DNA of 64,000 bases, from contig QFOD01000007.1 in assembly GCA_003241055.1 (NCBI GenBank), forward strand, positions 124,001-188,000, written 5' to 3'. The notes below the pieces were generated by a model. That model saw only the letters and a program-made list of their open reading frames with translations. It had not been told where the DNA came from and searched no databases. The stretch is from Roseateles depolymerans. Lineage in GTDB: Bacteria > Pseudomonadota > Gammaproteobacteria > Burkholderiales > Burkholderiaceae_C. Each line of letters opens with the position of its first letter. Positions within the stretch are counted from its first letter, which is position 1. Below, piece by piece: positions 1-8,535 of this stretch. Position numbers and translations under genes: made by a program.

Positions 1-116
1 ACCGAGTTGAACACCGGCACGCCGGACTCCAGCTGGTAGAGGATGACGTGCCAGGTGCTGGCCCAGATCAGCGTGGGGCCCCAGAACAGCCAGCGGCCGG
101 GCGATGCAGTGGACAT
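1..116 (-). CDS. EamA/DMT-family permease, N-terminal fragment cut by window edge
   Basis: Reading leftward from an ATG at 116, the first 38 codons give a short polar start, an aromatic hydrophobic stretch and the pattern LIWASTWHVILYQL. That is typical of the first membrane helix of drug/metabolite (EamA, RhaT-like) exporters, where a WxSTW-like motif follows the first turn. The rest of the gene lies outside the window, so length, the second EamA repeat and substrate cannot be judged. The next gene in the same direction, a LysE exporter, ends 141 bases upstream, so co-transcription is possible but not evident. Confidence 0.6.
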   Translation of the reverse strand, partial: MSTASPGRWLFWGPTLIWASTWHVILYQLESGVPVFNS

Positions 117-257
117 GAGAGGAAAGTGAGACGCCGCCAAGGGGCAACAATACGGGTTCAACGGGGCCTTCGGGCCGAGCGCCGGGCCGCCCCAAGCCGG
201 CCCGCGCGGGCGAGTGCCGGCGTTCAGCCGGCGCAGCGCAGGGCGGGGGGCCTCAAT

Positions 258-887
258 TCAGGCTTGACGCTTGAAGCTGGCCAGCAGCAGGCCGGCCGCA
301 ATGAACAGCGAGCCGAACACGCGGTTCAGCACCTTGATGTGGTGGGCACTCTTCAGTGCGGCCAGCACCCGCGCGGCCAGCGCGGTGTAGCCGCCCATCA
401 CCACCAGATCGGTGAAGCCCAGCGTCGCGGCGATCACCAGGTACTGCGGGCCCAGCGGCGCGGCCAGGTCCAGGAACTGCGGCACCACGGCCAGCAGGAA
501 GACCGTGCCCTTGGGGTTGACCGCATTGATGCCCCAGCCGCGCAGCACCAGCTGGCGGCGCGTGACCAGCGCACCCTCGTCGCCCGCAGCCACCAGCGGC
601 TTGGCCGGGGCGCGCCACTGCTGCACGCCCAGCCACACCAGGTAGGCCACGCCGGCCCACTTGATGAACGCGAATGCGGTTTCGGACGCCGCGATCAGCG
701 CGCCCAGGCCGGCGCTGACGAACAGCACTTGGGTCAGGATGCCCAGGATGAGGCCGAAGGTCATGAAGTAGCCGCGCCTGAAGCCGTGGCTCAGGCCCGC
801 GCTCATAGCCGCCACCGCGCCGGCACCCGGCGACAGGCTGATGGCCCAGCAGGCGGCAAAAAGGGTCAACCAGGTGGCGAAGGGCAT
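258..887 (-). CDS. LysE/RhtB-family amino acid exporter
   Basis: A 209-residue inner-membrane protein of the LysE/RhtB type, which export amino acids or related metabolites by proton antiport. The N-terminus has the family hallmark SLSPGAGAVAAMSAG (the common form is SPGPxxxxvxxxxxxxG) followed by the GFRRGYFMTFG loop, and about six hydrophobic segments follow. The ATG at 887 is chosen because the family begins right before this first helix; the longer upstream reading adds about 34 residues of poor quality. It is divergent from radA with about 80 bases between. The substrate cannot be read from the sequence. Confidence 0.85.
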   Translation of the reverse strand: MPFATWLTLFAACWAISLSPGAGAVAAMSAGLSHGFRRGYFMTFGLILGILTQVLFVSAGLGALIAASETAFAFIKWAGVAYLVWLGVQQWRAPAKPLVAAGDEGALVTRRQLVLRGWGINAVNPKGTVFLLAVVPQFLDLAAPLGPQYLVIAATLGFTDLVVMGGYTALAARVLAALKSAHHIKVLNRVFGSLFIAAGLLLASFKRQA

Positions 888-969
888 GAGGGGCTCCGGG
901 CAGTCAGGGCCGCAGTGTGCCGCAGCGCCCCGGGCCTCGCCGGTCGTCATGGCCCGCGACAATCGCCCC

Positions 970-2334
970 ATGGCCACCTCCAAGAGCATCTACACCTGCA
1001 CCGAATGCGGCGGCACCAACGCCAAATGGCTGGGCAAGTGCCCGCATTGCGGCGCCTGGAACACGCTGACCGAAACCGCGGCCGAACCCGCCGGCGGCGG
1101 CAAGAACCGCTACCAGGCGCTGGCCAAGAGCCAGCCGGTGGCGACGCTGTCCGAGATCGAAGCCAGCGACTACGAGCGCACGCCCACCGGGCAGGACGAG
1201 CTGGACCGCGTGCTGGGCGGCGGCATCGTCGCCGGCGGCGTGGTGCTGATCGGCGGCGACCCGGGCATAGGCAAATCCACGCTGCTGCTGCAGGCGGTGG
1301 AGTCGCTGTCGCAGACGGTGAAGGTGCTGTACGTGACCGGCGAGGAAAGCGGCGCGCAGGTGGCCATGCGCTCGCGCCGCCTGGGCCTGGCGGGCGACAA
1401 GGTGCGCGTGCTGGCCGAGATCGGGCTGGAGAAGATCCTGGCCACCATAGAGGCCGAGGAGCCCGACTTCTGCGTCATCGACTCCATCCAGACGCTGTAC
1501 TCCGAGCAGCTCAGCAGCGCGCCGGGCTCGGTGGCCCAGGTGCGCGAATGCGCCGCGCAGCTGACGCGCACGGCCAAGGCGCGCGGCTGCGCGATGGTGC
1601 TGGTGGGCCACGTGACCAAGGAAGGCGCGCTGGCCGGCCCGCGCGTGCTGGAGCACATCGTCGACACGGTGCTGTATTTCGAGGGCGACACGCACAGCAG
1701 CTTCCGCCTCGTGCGCGCCATCAAGAACCGCTTCGGCGCCGTCAACGAGATCGGCGTGTTCGCGATGACGGAGAAAGGCCTGAAGGGCGTGGCCAACCCC
1801 AGCGCGATCTTCCTGAGCACCCACACCGAGCCGGTGCCGGGCAGCTGCGTGCTCGTCACGCTGGAGGGCACGCGGCCGCTGCTGGTGGAGCTGCAGGCGC
1901 TGGTGGACAGCGGCGGCGTGAGCCCGCGGCGGCTCAGCGTGGGCCTGGACCGCGACCGCCTGGCCATGCTGCTGGCCGTGCTGCACCGCCATGCCGGCGT
2001 GGCCACGGGCGACCAGGACGTGTTCGTCAACGCCGTGGGCGGCGTGCGCATCAGCGAGCCCGCGGCCGACCTGGCGGTGCTGCTGGCCATCCAGAGCTCG
2101 CTGCGCGGCAAGGCCCTGCCCAAGGGCTTCATCGCCTTCGGCGAGATCGGTCTGGCCGGCGAGGTGCGCCCCGCGCCGCGTGGCCAGGAGCGGCTGAAAG
2201 AGGCCGCCAAGCTGGGCTTCAGCGTGGCGGTAGTGCCGCGCGCCAATGCGCCCAAGAAGCCCATCGAGGGGCTGACCATCCACGCCATCGACCGGGTGGA
2301 GGAAGCCATCGATGTGCTGCGTGGCCTGAGCTGA
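970..2334 (+). CDS. radA: DNA repair protein RadA
   Basis: RadA (Sms) is a RecA-like ATPase that drives branch migration and processing of recombination intermediates. The 454 residues show the full family layout. A C4 zinc finger has cysteines at 10, 13, 24 and 27. Walker A, GGDPGIGKST, lies near residues 95-104. The RadA-specific motif KNRFG lies near 252-256, and a Lon-protease-like C-terminal domain follows that normally lacks protease activity. The start at 970 puts MATSKSIYTC at the front, as in other RadA proteins. The length is normal. It is followed 36 bases later by the PilZ-like gene. Confidence 0.97.
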   Translation: MATSKSIYTCTECGGTNAKWLGKCPHCGAWNTLTETAAEPAGGGKNRYQALAKSQPVATLSEIEASDYERTPTGQDELDRVLGGGIVAGGVVLIGGDPGIGKSTLLLQAVESLSQTVKVLYVTGEESGAQVAMRSRRLGLAGDKVRVLAEIGLEKILATIEAEEPDFCVIDSIQTLYSEQLSSAPGSVAQVRECAAQLTRTAKARGCAMVLVGHVTKEGALAGPRVLEHIVDTVLYFEGDTHSSFRLVRAIKNRFGAVNEIGVFAMTEKGLKGVANPSAIFLSTHTEPVPGSCVLVTLEGTRPLLVELQALVDSGGVSPRRLSVGLDRDRLAMLLAVLHRHAGVATGDQDVFVNAVGGVRISEPAADLAVLLAIQSSLRGKALPKGFIAFGEIGLAGEVRPAPRGQERLKEAAKLGFSVAVVPRANAPKKPIEGLTIHAIDRVEEAIDVLRGLS

Positions 2335-2370
2335 TTAGGATGTAGCCCTGACCCCGCCTAGGAGCCCGAC

Positions 2371-2811
2371 ATGACCGACGTGTTTGCCGATCAGCGCCTG
2401 TCCCTGCGAACCGACTTCCTCGGCGCGCAGCACGATGCGGACTCCCTGCCCGGCTGGGTGTTCAAGCCCGTGCAGTTCAGCCAAGGCCCGGCCGGCCTGG
2501 TGCTCAACCTCAGCGACGGCGGCCTGCAGGTGCTGACCAGCGCCACCGAGCCGCTGCCACACGGGCGCTACGAGGTCGTGCTGCTGCTGGGCCGCAGCGA
2601 TGCCGAGCCCCAGGACAACGACGAGCAGGTCAGCTGGTTCAACGGCATCGTGGAGCACGCCTGGTCGCGCCCGGTACCGCGCATGGGCATCCTGCACGGG
2701 CTGCGCTTCGTGTCGCGCAATTCCACGGCCGAACAGTTCCTGGAAAAGCACCAGGCCGCGCTGGAAGCCGGCCAGTGGGTGCGCTGCCTGCTGCTGGGCA
2801 AGGCGCACTGA
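2371..2811 (+). CDS. PilZ-like domain protein
   Basis: A 146-residue soluble protein, the size of a single PilZ domain. Near residues 54-62 it has LVLNLSDGGLQV, close to the PilZ D/NxSxxG beta-barrel motif, and RLSLRTDF at the N-terminus could supply the arginine-bearing segment that contacts c-di-GMP. The canonical RxxxR is not clear, so c-di-GMP binding is inferred only. It lies 36 bases after radA and converges on the DedA gene. The presence of several diguanylate cyclases in the window fits a c-di-GMP reader, but there is no direct link. Confidence 0.6.
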   Translation: MTDVFADQRLSLRTDFLGAQHDADSLPGWVFKPVQFSQGPAGLVLNLSDGGLQVLTSATEPLPHGRYEVVLLLGRSDAEPQDNDEQVSWFNGIVEHAWSRPVPRMGILHGLRFVSRNSTAEQFLEKHQAALEAGQWVRCLLLGKAH

Positions 2812-2857
2812 GACGGCGCTGAACAGACGCCGGCCTCGGGTCGGCCGCGGGCCGATA

Positions 2858-3802
2858 TCAGGCAGCCGCCAGCTGCTCCAGGGCCTGGCCGCTGGCGGAC
2901 CAGGCGTCGATGCCGCCCGCCAGCACCCGCGCCTGCCGCCCCTGGGCGATCAGCCATTGCGCGGCCTTGGCGGCGGAGGCGTCGTTGGGGCAGGCGCAAT
3001 AGGTGACGATCTCGGCCGTGACCGGCCAGTCGGCAATGGCCTGACCGTCCAGGCTGGACAGGTCGAGGTGCAGCGCGCCGGGGATGCGGCTGGCCAGCGG
3101 CAGCTCGGGCGAGCAGGCCCGCACATCCACCACCAGCACCGGGCGGCCGGCCTGCAGGCGCGCGGCCAGATCCTGCGGCTGCACGCGTTCCAGCCGCTGC
3201 AGCGTCTGGCGCACATGCCAGCGGCGCCAGACGCGCCACAGCACATAGGCCGCCAGCACCGCCCCCGCCACGCCCAGCGCTGCCTGGCCCAGGCGGTCCA
3301 GCAGGGCCAGCAGGTCACCGATCTGCTCGTGGAACAGCAGCCCCGCGGCCAGCCCGGAGGCCACCCAGAGCAGCGTGCCGGCCATATCGAACAGCAGGAA
3401 GGCCCGCCAGCGCATGCCGAGCGCACCGGCCAGCGGCGGCGCCAGCACCGTCAGGCCCGGCACGAACTTGGCCACCAGCAGCGTCAGCACGCCGCGCCGG
3501 GCAAAGCTCAGCTCGTTCTGGCGCACGCAGCTGTCGGGCGAGATGGAGATGCGGCACAGCGTGGTCAGCACACGCCGCCCCAGGCGCCGGCCGGCCAAAT
3601 ACCACAGCGTGTTGGCCAGCAGCGCGGCCGCCGTCGCCACGGCCAGTGCCTGCCAGGACGACAGCCGGCCATCGGCCAGCTGCACGCCGGCCAGCAGCAA
3701 GAAGGGCAGGGACGGCAGCGGCGCGCCCAGCTGCTCGCAGAGCACGCCAAGGAACAGCGCGAGCAGGCTGTGCTGTTCGAACAGGGTGATCAGGGCTTGC
3801 AT
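2858..3802 (-). CDS. DedA-family membrane protein fused to a rhodanese domain
   Basis: A 314-residue two-part protein. The first 200 residues form a DedA (SNARE-associated/VTT) membrane domain with the motif AKFVPGLTVLAPPLAGALGM, comparable to the conserved arginine/proline loop of this family of lipid scramblases and flippases. A C-terminal cytosolic rhodanese domain follows, with VVDVRA at its front and YCACPNDASAA as the active loop; Cys269 is the likely catalytic residue, with Cys271 two residues later. Fusions of this kind are common in betaproteobacteria. The ATG at 3802 is chosen as closest to the first membrane helix; an ATG at 3817 is also possible. It converges with the PilZ-like gene. 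Confidence 0.85.
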   Translation of the reverse strand: MQALITLFEQHSLLALFLGVLCEQLGAPLPSLPFLLLAGVQLADGRLSSWQALAVATAAALLANTLWYLAGRRLGRRVLTTLCRISISPDSCVRQNELSFARRGVLTLLVAKFVPGLTVLAPPLAGALGMRWRAFLLFDMAGTLLWVASGLAAGLLFHEQIGDLLALLDRLGQAALGVAGAVLAAYVLWRVWRRWHVRQTLQRLERVQPQDLAARLQAGRPVLVVDVRACSPELPLASRIPGALHLDLSSLDGQAIADWPVTAEIVTYCACPNDASAAKAAQWLIAQGRQARVLAGGIDAWSASGQALEQLAAA

Positions 3803-3876
3803 GGCGGCGCGCAGCATAGCCGCGTGCCGCTGCTGCCGCTCGTGGCACCATGCGAACCCCGTCATCCGCCAAGCCC

Positions 3877-4236
3877 ATGAGCCCCCTGCCCGCCCCGCCG
3901 TACTACGCCGTGATCTTCACCAGCCAGCGCCGCGAGGGCGCCCCGGGCTACGACGAAATGGCCGAACGCATGGTGGCCCTGGCGGCCCGGCAGCCCGGCT
4001 ATCTGGGCGCCGAGAGCAGCCGCGATGCAGGCGGGCTGGGTATCACGGTGTCCTACTGGCGCAGCGAGGCCGACATCGCGGCCTGGCGCCGCCACGCGGA
4101 GCACCGCATCGCCCGCGATACCGGCCGGCAGGACTGGTACGAGCACTACACGCTGCGCGTCGCGCGGGTGGAGCGCGCCTATGCCTGGGGCCGCGCCGAC
4201 GGCCCGGCCGACCCGCAGCCCGGGGGCCTGGCATGA
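3877..4236 (+). CDS. antibiotic biosynthesis monooxygenase (ABM) domain protein
   Basis: A 119-residue ABM-fold protein: YYAVIFTSQ opens the ferredoxin-like fold, and PGYLGAESSRD with SYWRSEADIAAWRRHAEH matches the pattern of small haem-degrading or quinol monooxygenase-like proteins. The substrate is unknown. The ATG at 3877 is preferred; an in-frame ATG at 3850 would add nine residues. Its stop overlaps the ATG of the next gene by four bases (ATGA), so the two are probably translated together. It is divergent from the DedA gene, with the intergenic space almost absent. Confidence 0.75.
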   Translation: MSPLPAPPYYAVIFTSQRREGAPGYDEMAERMVALAARQPGYLGAESSRDAGGLGITVSYWRSEADIAAWRRHAEHRIARDTGRQDWYEHYTLRVARVERAYAWGRADGPADPQPGGLA

Positions 4237-4619
4237 ACGCGTGGCTGGGCGTGGCCCTGGCGCTGGCGGCCCTGGTGGCCGGCGGCGCGCTGCTGGGCTG
4301 GCAGGGCGTGATCTTCGCGACGACCGGCATCGTGTTCTGGCTGCTGCTGCAGATGTCGCGGCTGATGCGCATCATGAAGCTCGCCGGCAGCGCGCCCATG
4401 GGCTCGCTGGACAACGCGGTGATGCTGAATGCCAGGCTGCAGGAGGGCATGAAGCTGGTGGACCTGCTGCTGCTCACCCGCAGCCTGGGCGTGAAGCAGG
4501 GCAAGGACGCCTACCGCTGGCAGGATGCGGCCGGCGACGCGGTGGAGGTCAAGCTGGCCAAGGGCCGGCTGGTCGAATGGCGACTGCTGCGCGCCGCCGG
4601 CGAGGAGCCGGCTCCTTAG
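4233..4619 (+). CDS. small membrane protein of unknown function
   Basis: A 128-residue protein whose first 45 residues form two hydrophobic helices (WLGVALALAALVAGGALLG and VIFATTGIVFWLLLQMS). A soluble tail contains MGSLDNAVMLNARL and LTRSLGVKQG and has the character of a conserved but uncharacterised betaproteobacterial family. I do not recognise a function. Translational coupling to the ABM gene (four-base overlap) and the 34-base gap to ilvE place it in the ilvE transcription unit. Confidence 0.7.
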   Translation: MNAWLGVALALAALVAGGALLGWQGVIFATTGIVFWLLLQMSRLMRIMKLAGSAPMGSLDNAVMLNARLQEGMKLVDLLLLTRSLGVKQGKDAYRWQDAAGDAVEVKLAKGRLVEWRLLRAAGEEPAP

Positions 4620-4653
4620 AATCGCGGTCTTTGTTCAGCACCTGGAGCATGTG

Positions 4654-5586
4654 ATGGTTCCCGCCCCCCTGCACGACCGCGACGGCAAGATCTGGATGGA
4701 CGGCGAGCTCGTCGACTGGCGCGACGCCAAGATCCATGTGCTGACCCACACGCTGCACTACGGCTGCGGCGCCTTCGAGGGTGTGCGCGCCTACGAAACG
4801 CCCGCAGGCACGGCCATCTTCCGGCTGCAGGAGCACACCCAGCGCCTGTTCAACAGCGCCAAGATCCTGCGCATGAAGATCCCGTTCTCGGTGGAGCAGG
4901 TCAACCAGGCGCAGCTCGACGTGGTCAAGGCCAACGGCCTGAAGAGCGCCTACATCCGCCCGCTGATCTGGATTGGCTCCGAGAAGCTGGGTGTCAGCCC
5001 CAAGGGCAACCAGGTGCACCTGATGGTGGCCGCCTGGAGCTGGGGCGCCTACCTGGGCGAGGAAGGCCTGAAGCGCGGCATCCGCGTGAAGACCAGCAGC
5101 TACACGCGCCATCACGTCAACATCACGATGACGCAGGCCAAGACGGTGTCCAACTACACCAACTCGATTCTGGCCAACATGGAAGCCACTGAGGACGGCT
5201 ACGACGAGGCGCTGCTGCTGGATGCGTCGGGCTTTGTGTCCGAGGGCGCCGGCGAGAACCTGTTCGTCATCAAGGGCGGCGTGGTCTACACGCCCGACCT
5301 GTCGGCCGGCGCGCTCAACGGCATCACCCGCAACACCATCTTCTCGATCTGCCAGGACCTGGGCCTGAAGCTGGTCGAGAAGCGCATCACCCGCGACGAG
5401 GTCTACATCGCCGATGAGGCCTTCTTCACCGGCACCGCCGCCGAGGTGACCCCCATCCGCGAGCTGGACCGCGTCGAGATCGGCAGCGGCAGCCGCGGCC
5501 CCATCACCGAAAAGATCCAGGCCGCCTTCTTCGACATCGTCGGTGGCCGCAATCCCAAGTACGCCGACTGGCTGACCACCGTCTGA
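4654..5586 (+). CDS. ilvE: branched-chain-amino-acid aminotransferase
   Basis: IlvE is a PLP enzyme of fold type IV that interconverts leucine, isoleucine and valine with their 2-keto acids, using 2-oxoglutarate as amino acceptor. The 310 residues fit the usual length. THTLHYGCGAFEGVRAY near the start and the QAKTVSNYTNS segment, with Lys163 as the PLP Schiff-base lysine, are diagnostic; LLLDASGFVSEGAGENLFVI and FFTGTAAEVTPI are further hallmarks. GGAG about six bases before the ATG supports the start. The CHCC zinc-finger gene follows 29 bases downstream, an arrangement seen in many Burkholderiales. Confidence 0.97.
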   Translation: MVPAPLHDRDGKIWMDGELVDWRDAKIHVLTHTLHYGCGAFEGVRAYETPAGTAIFRLQEHTQRLFNSAKILRMKIPFSVEQVNQAQLDVVKANGLKSAYIRPLIWIGSEKLGVSPKGNQVHLMVAAWSWGAYLGEEGLKRGIRVKTSSYTRHHVNITMTQAKTVSNYTNSILANMEATEDGYDEALLLDASGFVSEGAGENLFVIKGGVVYTPDLSAGALNGITRNTIFSICQDLGLKLVEKRITRDEVYIADEAFFTGTAAEVTPIRELDRVEIGSGSRGPITEKIQAAFFDIVGGRNPKYADWLTTV

Positions 5587-5615
5587 GCGCGCCCGCAAGC
5601 ACCGAGAATCCGATC

Positions 5616-5822
5616 ATGAGCCAAGCCCCCGCCACCGTCGAAGTCACCGCCCAGGACCTGCATGGCCACGGCGTCGTCGCCTGCCCCAACCCCAAGATGG
5701 CGCTGTGGAGCAACCATCCGCGCGTCTTCATCGACCTCAGCCATGACGGCGAAGGCAAGTGCCCGTACTGCGGCACGGTCTACAAGCTCAAGGCAGGCGA
5801 GGTCATCGCCGGCCACCACTGA
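5616..5822 (+). CDS. zinc-finger CHCC-type protein
   Basis: A 68-residue protein with one CHCC zinc-binding unit: Cys23 in VACPNPKM, His43 in DLSHDG, and Cys49 and Cys52 in KCPYCGTVY. This is the same small fold as the NDUFS6-type subunit of complex I, and free-standing bacterial versions are widespread in proteobacteria, often beside ilvE. A role in respiratory-chain assembly is possible by homology only. It sits between ilvE and the SnoaL-like gene with short gaps on both sides. Confidence 0.85.
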   Translation: MSQAPATVEVTAQDLHGHGVVACPNPKMALWSNHPRVFIDLSHDGEGKCPYCGTVYKLKAGEVIAGHH

Positions 5823-5829
5823 GCCCGTC

Positions 5830-6285
5830 ATGCCGCGCACGCCGGCCCAGGCGGCCGCCCTGCTCGCGTCGCCCGACGACACCGAAGCCCAGTTCTACGA
5901 GGCGCTCCAGCACGCCGACCTCGACCGCCTGATGGATCTCTGGGCGGACGAGGACGACATCGCCTGCGTCCACCCCGGCGGCCCGCGCATCGTGGGCCTG
6001 CCGGCCATCCGCGCCGCCTTCGAGACCGTGTTCGAACGCGGCCCGGTGCAGGTGCATCCCGAACGGGTGCGCCGCCTGCACAGCGGTGACTGCGCCATCC
6101 ACCACGTGCTGGAACGGGTGCAGCTGCACACCGAGGCCGGCCAGGCCGCTCCCACGGCCTGGGTCATCGCCACCAACGTCTACCTGAAGACGGCGCTGGG
6201 CTGGCGCCTGGTGCTGCACCATGCCAGCCCGGGCAGCCCGGGCGACGTGCAGGAGCTGGTGGCCGAGGCCGGCACGCTGCATTAG
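5830..6285 (+). CDS. SnoaL-like / NTF2-fold protein
   Basis: A 151-residue protein of the NTF2-like alpha+beta barrel superfamily. Residues 15-60 give the typical helix pair followed by LMDLWADEDDIACVHPGGPRIVGLPAIRAAF, in which an aspartate-rich turn and the VHPGG loop are shared by many SnoaL-like proteins of betaproteobacteria. The later strands include WVIATNVYLKTALGWRLVLHHASP. Its ligand or reaction is unknown. It starts seven bases after the CHCC gene, so it is probably in the same transcript. Confidence 0.75.
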   Translation: MPRTPAQAAALLASPDDTEAQFYEALQHADLDRLMDLWADEDDIACVHPGGPRIVGLPAIRAAFETVFERGPVQVHPERVRRLHSGDCAIHHVLERVQLHTEAGQAAPTAWVIATNVYLKTALGWRLVLHHASPGSPGDVQELVAEAGTLH

Positions 6286-6391
6286 CCCACCCACTACTGG
6301 CCTGGTGCCGCTCGGCGTGGCGCGGCCAGTGCCCCGGTGGCCGCGGAGGGATGCCGGTTTGTGCGAGCATCACGGCTCATCCTTGTTCGCC

Positions 6392-7357
6392 ATGCAGTAC
6401 CGATCCCCCCGCTGGTTGCCGGGCGGCCACGCCCAGACCATCTGGCCCGCCTTGTTCAGCCGCCGCCATGCCGGCCCCCCGCCGCACTGGATGCGCGAGC
6501 GCTGGGACACGCCCGACGGCGACTTCATCGACGTGGACTTCCTGGCCGACGCGCCGCCCGATGCGCCGTTGTTCGTGCTGTTCCACGGCCTGGAAGGCGA
6601 TCGCCACAGCCACTCCAGCATTGCGTTTGCCAGCGTCGCCCGCACGCGTGGCTGGCAGATGGCGCTGCCGCATTTCCGTGGCTGCTCGGGCGAGCTCAAC
6701 CGCGCGCCACGGGCCTACCACTCCGGCGACCACCAGGAGGTGGACTGGATCCTGCGCCGCCTGCGCGAGCGCCATGGCCGGCCGCTGCTGGTGGCCGGCG
6801 TGTCGCTGGGCGGCAATGCGCTGATGCGCTGGGCCGGCGAGACGGGCAGTGCCGCCGCCGACGTGGCCCGCGCGGTGAGTTCCATCTGCTCGCCGCTGGA
6901 TCTGGCCGCCTGCGGCGAGCAGATCGGCCGCGGCTTCAACAAGCTGGTCTACACGCGCCGCTTTCTGAACACCATGATCCCCAAGGCGCTGCGCAAGCTG
7001 GAGCAGCACCCGGGTCTGTTCGACGGCGACCGGCTGCGGCGCGCCCGCACGCTGCTGGAATTCGACAACCTCTTCACCGCGCCGCTGCACGGCTTTCGCG
7101 ACGCGCCGGACTACTACGCGCGCGCCTCGGCCAAGCCGCATCTGCACCGCATCCGCGTGCCGGCGCTGGTGCTGAATGCCCGCAACGACCCCTTCGTGCC
7201 GGCGCACAGCCTGCCGCGGCCGCACGAGGTGGGCGGCCATGTGACGCTCTGGCAGCCCGGCCACGGCGGCCATGTCGGCTTTGCGGCTGGCCGCCTGCCC
7301 GGCCACCTGCTCAGCATGCCCGAGCAGGTCTGCGACTGGCTGGCACGCCACACCTGA
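6392..7357 (+). CDS. YheT-family alpha/beta hydrolase
   Basis: A 321-residue alpha/beta hydrolase of the YheT/ABHD1-3 group. The N-terminal PRWLPGGHAQTIWPAL is characteristic of this family, HGLEGDRHSHS forms the oxyanion-side loop, GVSLGGNALM carries the nucleophilic serine, LVLNARNDPFVP leads to the acid residue, and PGHGGHVGF holds the catalytic histidine. YheT proteins are thought to be esterases, but their physiological substrate is not established. The ATG at 6392 fits the family N-terminus. About 105 bases separate it from the SnoaL-like gene; the next gene follows after seven bases. Confidence 0.88.
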   Translation: MQYRSPRWLPGGHAQTIWPALFSRRHAGPPPHWMRERWDTPDGDFIDVDFLADAPPDAPLFVLFHGLEGDRHSHSSIAFASVARTRGWQMALPHFRGCSGELNRAPRAYHSGDHQEVDWILRRLRERHGRPLLVAGVSLGGNALMRWAGETGSAAADVARAVSSICSPLDLAACGEQIGRGFNKLVYTRRFLNTMIPKALRKLEQHPGLFDGDRLRRARTLLEFDNLFTAPLHGFRDAPDYYARASAKPHLHRIRVPALVLNARNDPFVPAHSLPRPHEVGGHVTLWQPGHGGHVGFAAGRLPGHLLSMPEQVCDWLARHT

Positions 7358-7364
7358 CCCCACC

Positions 7365-7880
7365 ATGGATGCCCTCGTCGAAGCCGCACTGAAGAAATGG
7401 CCCAACGTGCCGCACTGCTACGGCTGGCTGGCGCTGGACGCCCGCGGCGACTGGTACATGCGCGACGAGCGCATCCAGCACGCGGGGCCCTTCCCCACGG
7501 TCAAGGGCAGCCGCATCACGCACGACAAGCTGCTGGGCTTCATCGGCCGCAACTACGCCCATGACGAGGCCGGCTGCTGGTTCTTCCAGAACGGCCCGCA
7601 GCGCGTCTATGTGCAGTTGGAGATCACGCCCTGGGTGTGGCGGCTGCAGCCCGACGGCCGCGTGCTGAGCCACACCGGCCTGGACGGCGAGGTGCGGGCC
7701 TGCTGGCTGGACGAGATCGGCCACCTCTACCTGCAGACCGATCTGGGCCTGGGCCTGGTGCACACGGCGGACATGGAACTCGCCGCCGAGAAGGTCGAAT
7801 CCGGCCTCTGGATGCCGCAGGACTGCATCGCCGCCGAACTGCCCGAACGATTCGGCTACCAGTTGCAGCCCACGCCCTGA
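7365..7880 (+). CDS. conserved protein of unknown function (DUF-type, betaproteobacterial)
   Basis: A 171-residue soluble protein beginning MDALVEAALKKWPNVPHCYG and continuing WLALDARGDWYMRDE. The density of tryptophan, tyrosine and histidine and the even composition make it look like a conserved, folded protein; I have the impression of a family common in Comamonadaceae-type genomes but cannot name a function. There are no membrane segments or signal peptide. It follows the YheT-type hydrolase by seven bases, and a hairpin terminator lies just after it. Confidence 0.65.
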   Translation: MDALVEAALKKWPNVPHCYGWLALDARGDWYMRDERIQHAGPFPTVKGSRITHDKLLGFIGRNYAHDEAGCWFFQNGPQRVYVQLEITPWVWRLQPDGRVLSHTGLDGEVRACWLDEIGHLYLQTDLGLGLVHTADMELAAEKVESGLWMPQDCIAAELPERFGYQLQPTP

Positions 7881-7892
7881 GCGCCCAGCAAA

Positions 7893-7914
7893 AAGGGCTG
7901 CCGAGGCAGCCCTT
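7893..7914. terminator. bidirectional hairpin terminator
   Basis: A perfect 10-bp stem (AAGGGCTGCC with GGCAGCCCTT) lies between two convergent genes. Read leftward, the stem is followed by five T residues, a good intrinsic terminator for the cytochrome c gene; read rightward, the tail is weaker (TTGTCATT). Confidence 0.8.
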
Positions 7915-7932
7915 GTCATTGGCAGACGACGC

Positions 7933-8466
7933 TTACTGCGCGGCCGAAGCGGCAGGCGCCGGTGCCTTGGGCTCGTCGAACTTGGCGCCACCGGCGTTGG
8001 CCATGTACACCACGGCACGCTGGATCTCGAATTCGGAGAAGTCGCCGCCGCCCTGCGGGCCCATATTGCCCTTGCCCTTCAGCGCGGAGTTCAGCAGCGC
8101 CTCGACACCGCTCTTGATGCGCGGGCCCCAGGCCGCCGCATCACCGAACTTCGGCGCACCGGCCGCGCCGGTCGCGTGGCAGGCCGAGCACTGGGCCTGG
8201 AACACCTGTTCGCCGGTCTTGAGGGCGCCGGTGTCGTTGGCATCCTTGACCTCGACATGCGCCACCGGCGCGATGCGCTCGGCCACGGCCTGCGGATCCA
8301 GCGCGCCGGTGCCTGCCGCCGGCTTGCTGCCGGTGGTGACGTAGTTGGCGAGCAGGATGATGACCAGCACGGGCACCACGAAGGCAAACAACACCGCCCA
8401 GGCCAGTTGTTTCGGGGTCTTGATCGGACCGGTGTGGGCTTGGTCGTGCTTGCTCTGATCGCTCAT
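7933..8466 (-). CDS. membrane-anchored c-type cytochrome (cytochrome c5 type)
   Basis: A 177-residue protein with one N-terminal membrane anchor (about residues 20-43), which would leave the haem domain in the periplasm. The haem is attached at CSACH (Cys93, Cys96, His97), and Met135 in GNMGPQGG is the probable sixth ligand. The C-terminus is rich in alanine and proline. It resembles cytochrome c5 electron carriers that hand electrons to terminal oxidases. AGGA about six bases before the ATG and a perfect TATAAT at 8511-8506 support the start and promoter. It is divergent from tRNA-Arg. Confidence 0.85.
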   Translation of the reverse strand: MSDQSKHDQAHTGPIKTPKQLAWAVLFAFVVPVLVIILLANYVTTGSKPAAGTGALDPQAVAERIAPVAHVEVKDANDTGALKTGEQVFQAQCSACHATGAAGAPKFGDAAAWGPRIKSGVEALLNSALKGKGNMGPQGGGDFSEFEIQRAVVYMANAGGAKFDEPKAPAPAASAAQ

Positions 8467-8505
8467 GGAATCCTCAGGAATTTGGCCGTAAGCAAATGCT
8501 CACTG

Positions 8506-8511
8506 ATTATA
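8506..8511 (-). promoter_or_regulatory. -10 element of the cytochrome c gene
   Basis: Reading leftward, a perfect TATAAT lies about 40 bases before the cytochrome start codon. No good -35 match sits 16-18 bases upstream, where the tRNA promoter -10 (8530-8535) is found instead, so the two divergent promoters physically overlap. Confidence 0.5.
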
Positions 8512-8529
8512 GGCAGCGGGCTGCGCTGC

Positions 8530-8535
8530 TAGAAT
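8530..8535 (+). promoter_or_regulatory. -10 element of tRNA-Arg
   Basis: TAGAAT lies 10 bases before the 5' end of the tRNA, the distance expected for a short tRNA leader. The -35 is weak. The element falls in the -35 zone of the leftward cytochrome promoter. Confidence 0.5.

Noticed and set aside
48..2345. 765-codon open frame covering radA in another frame
   Set aside because: Arginine/glycine-rich composition with no family motif; radA in the overlapping frame has complete motifs.
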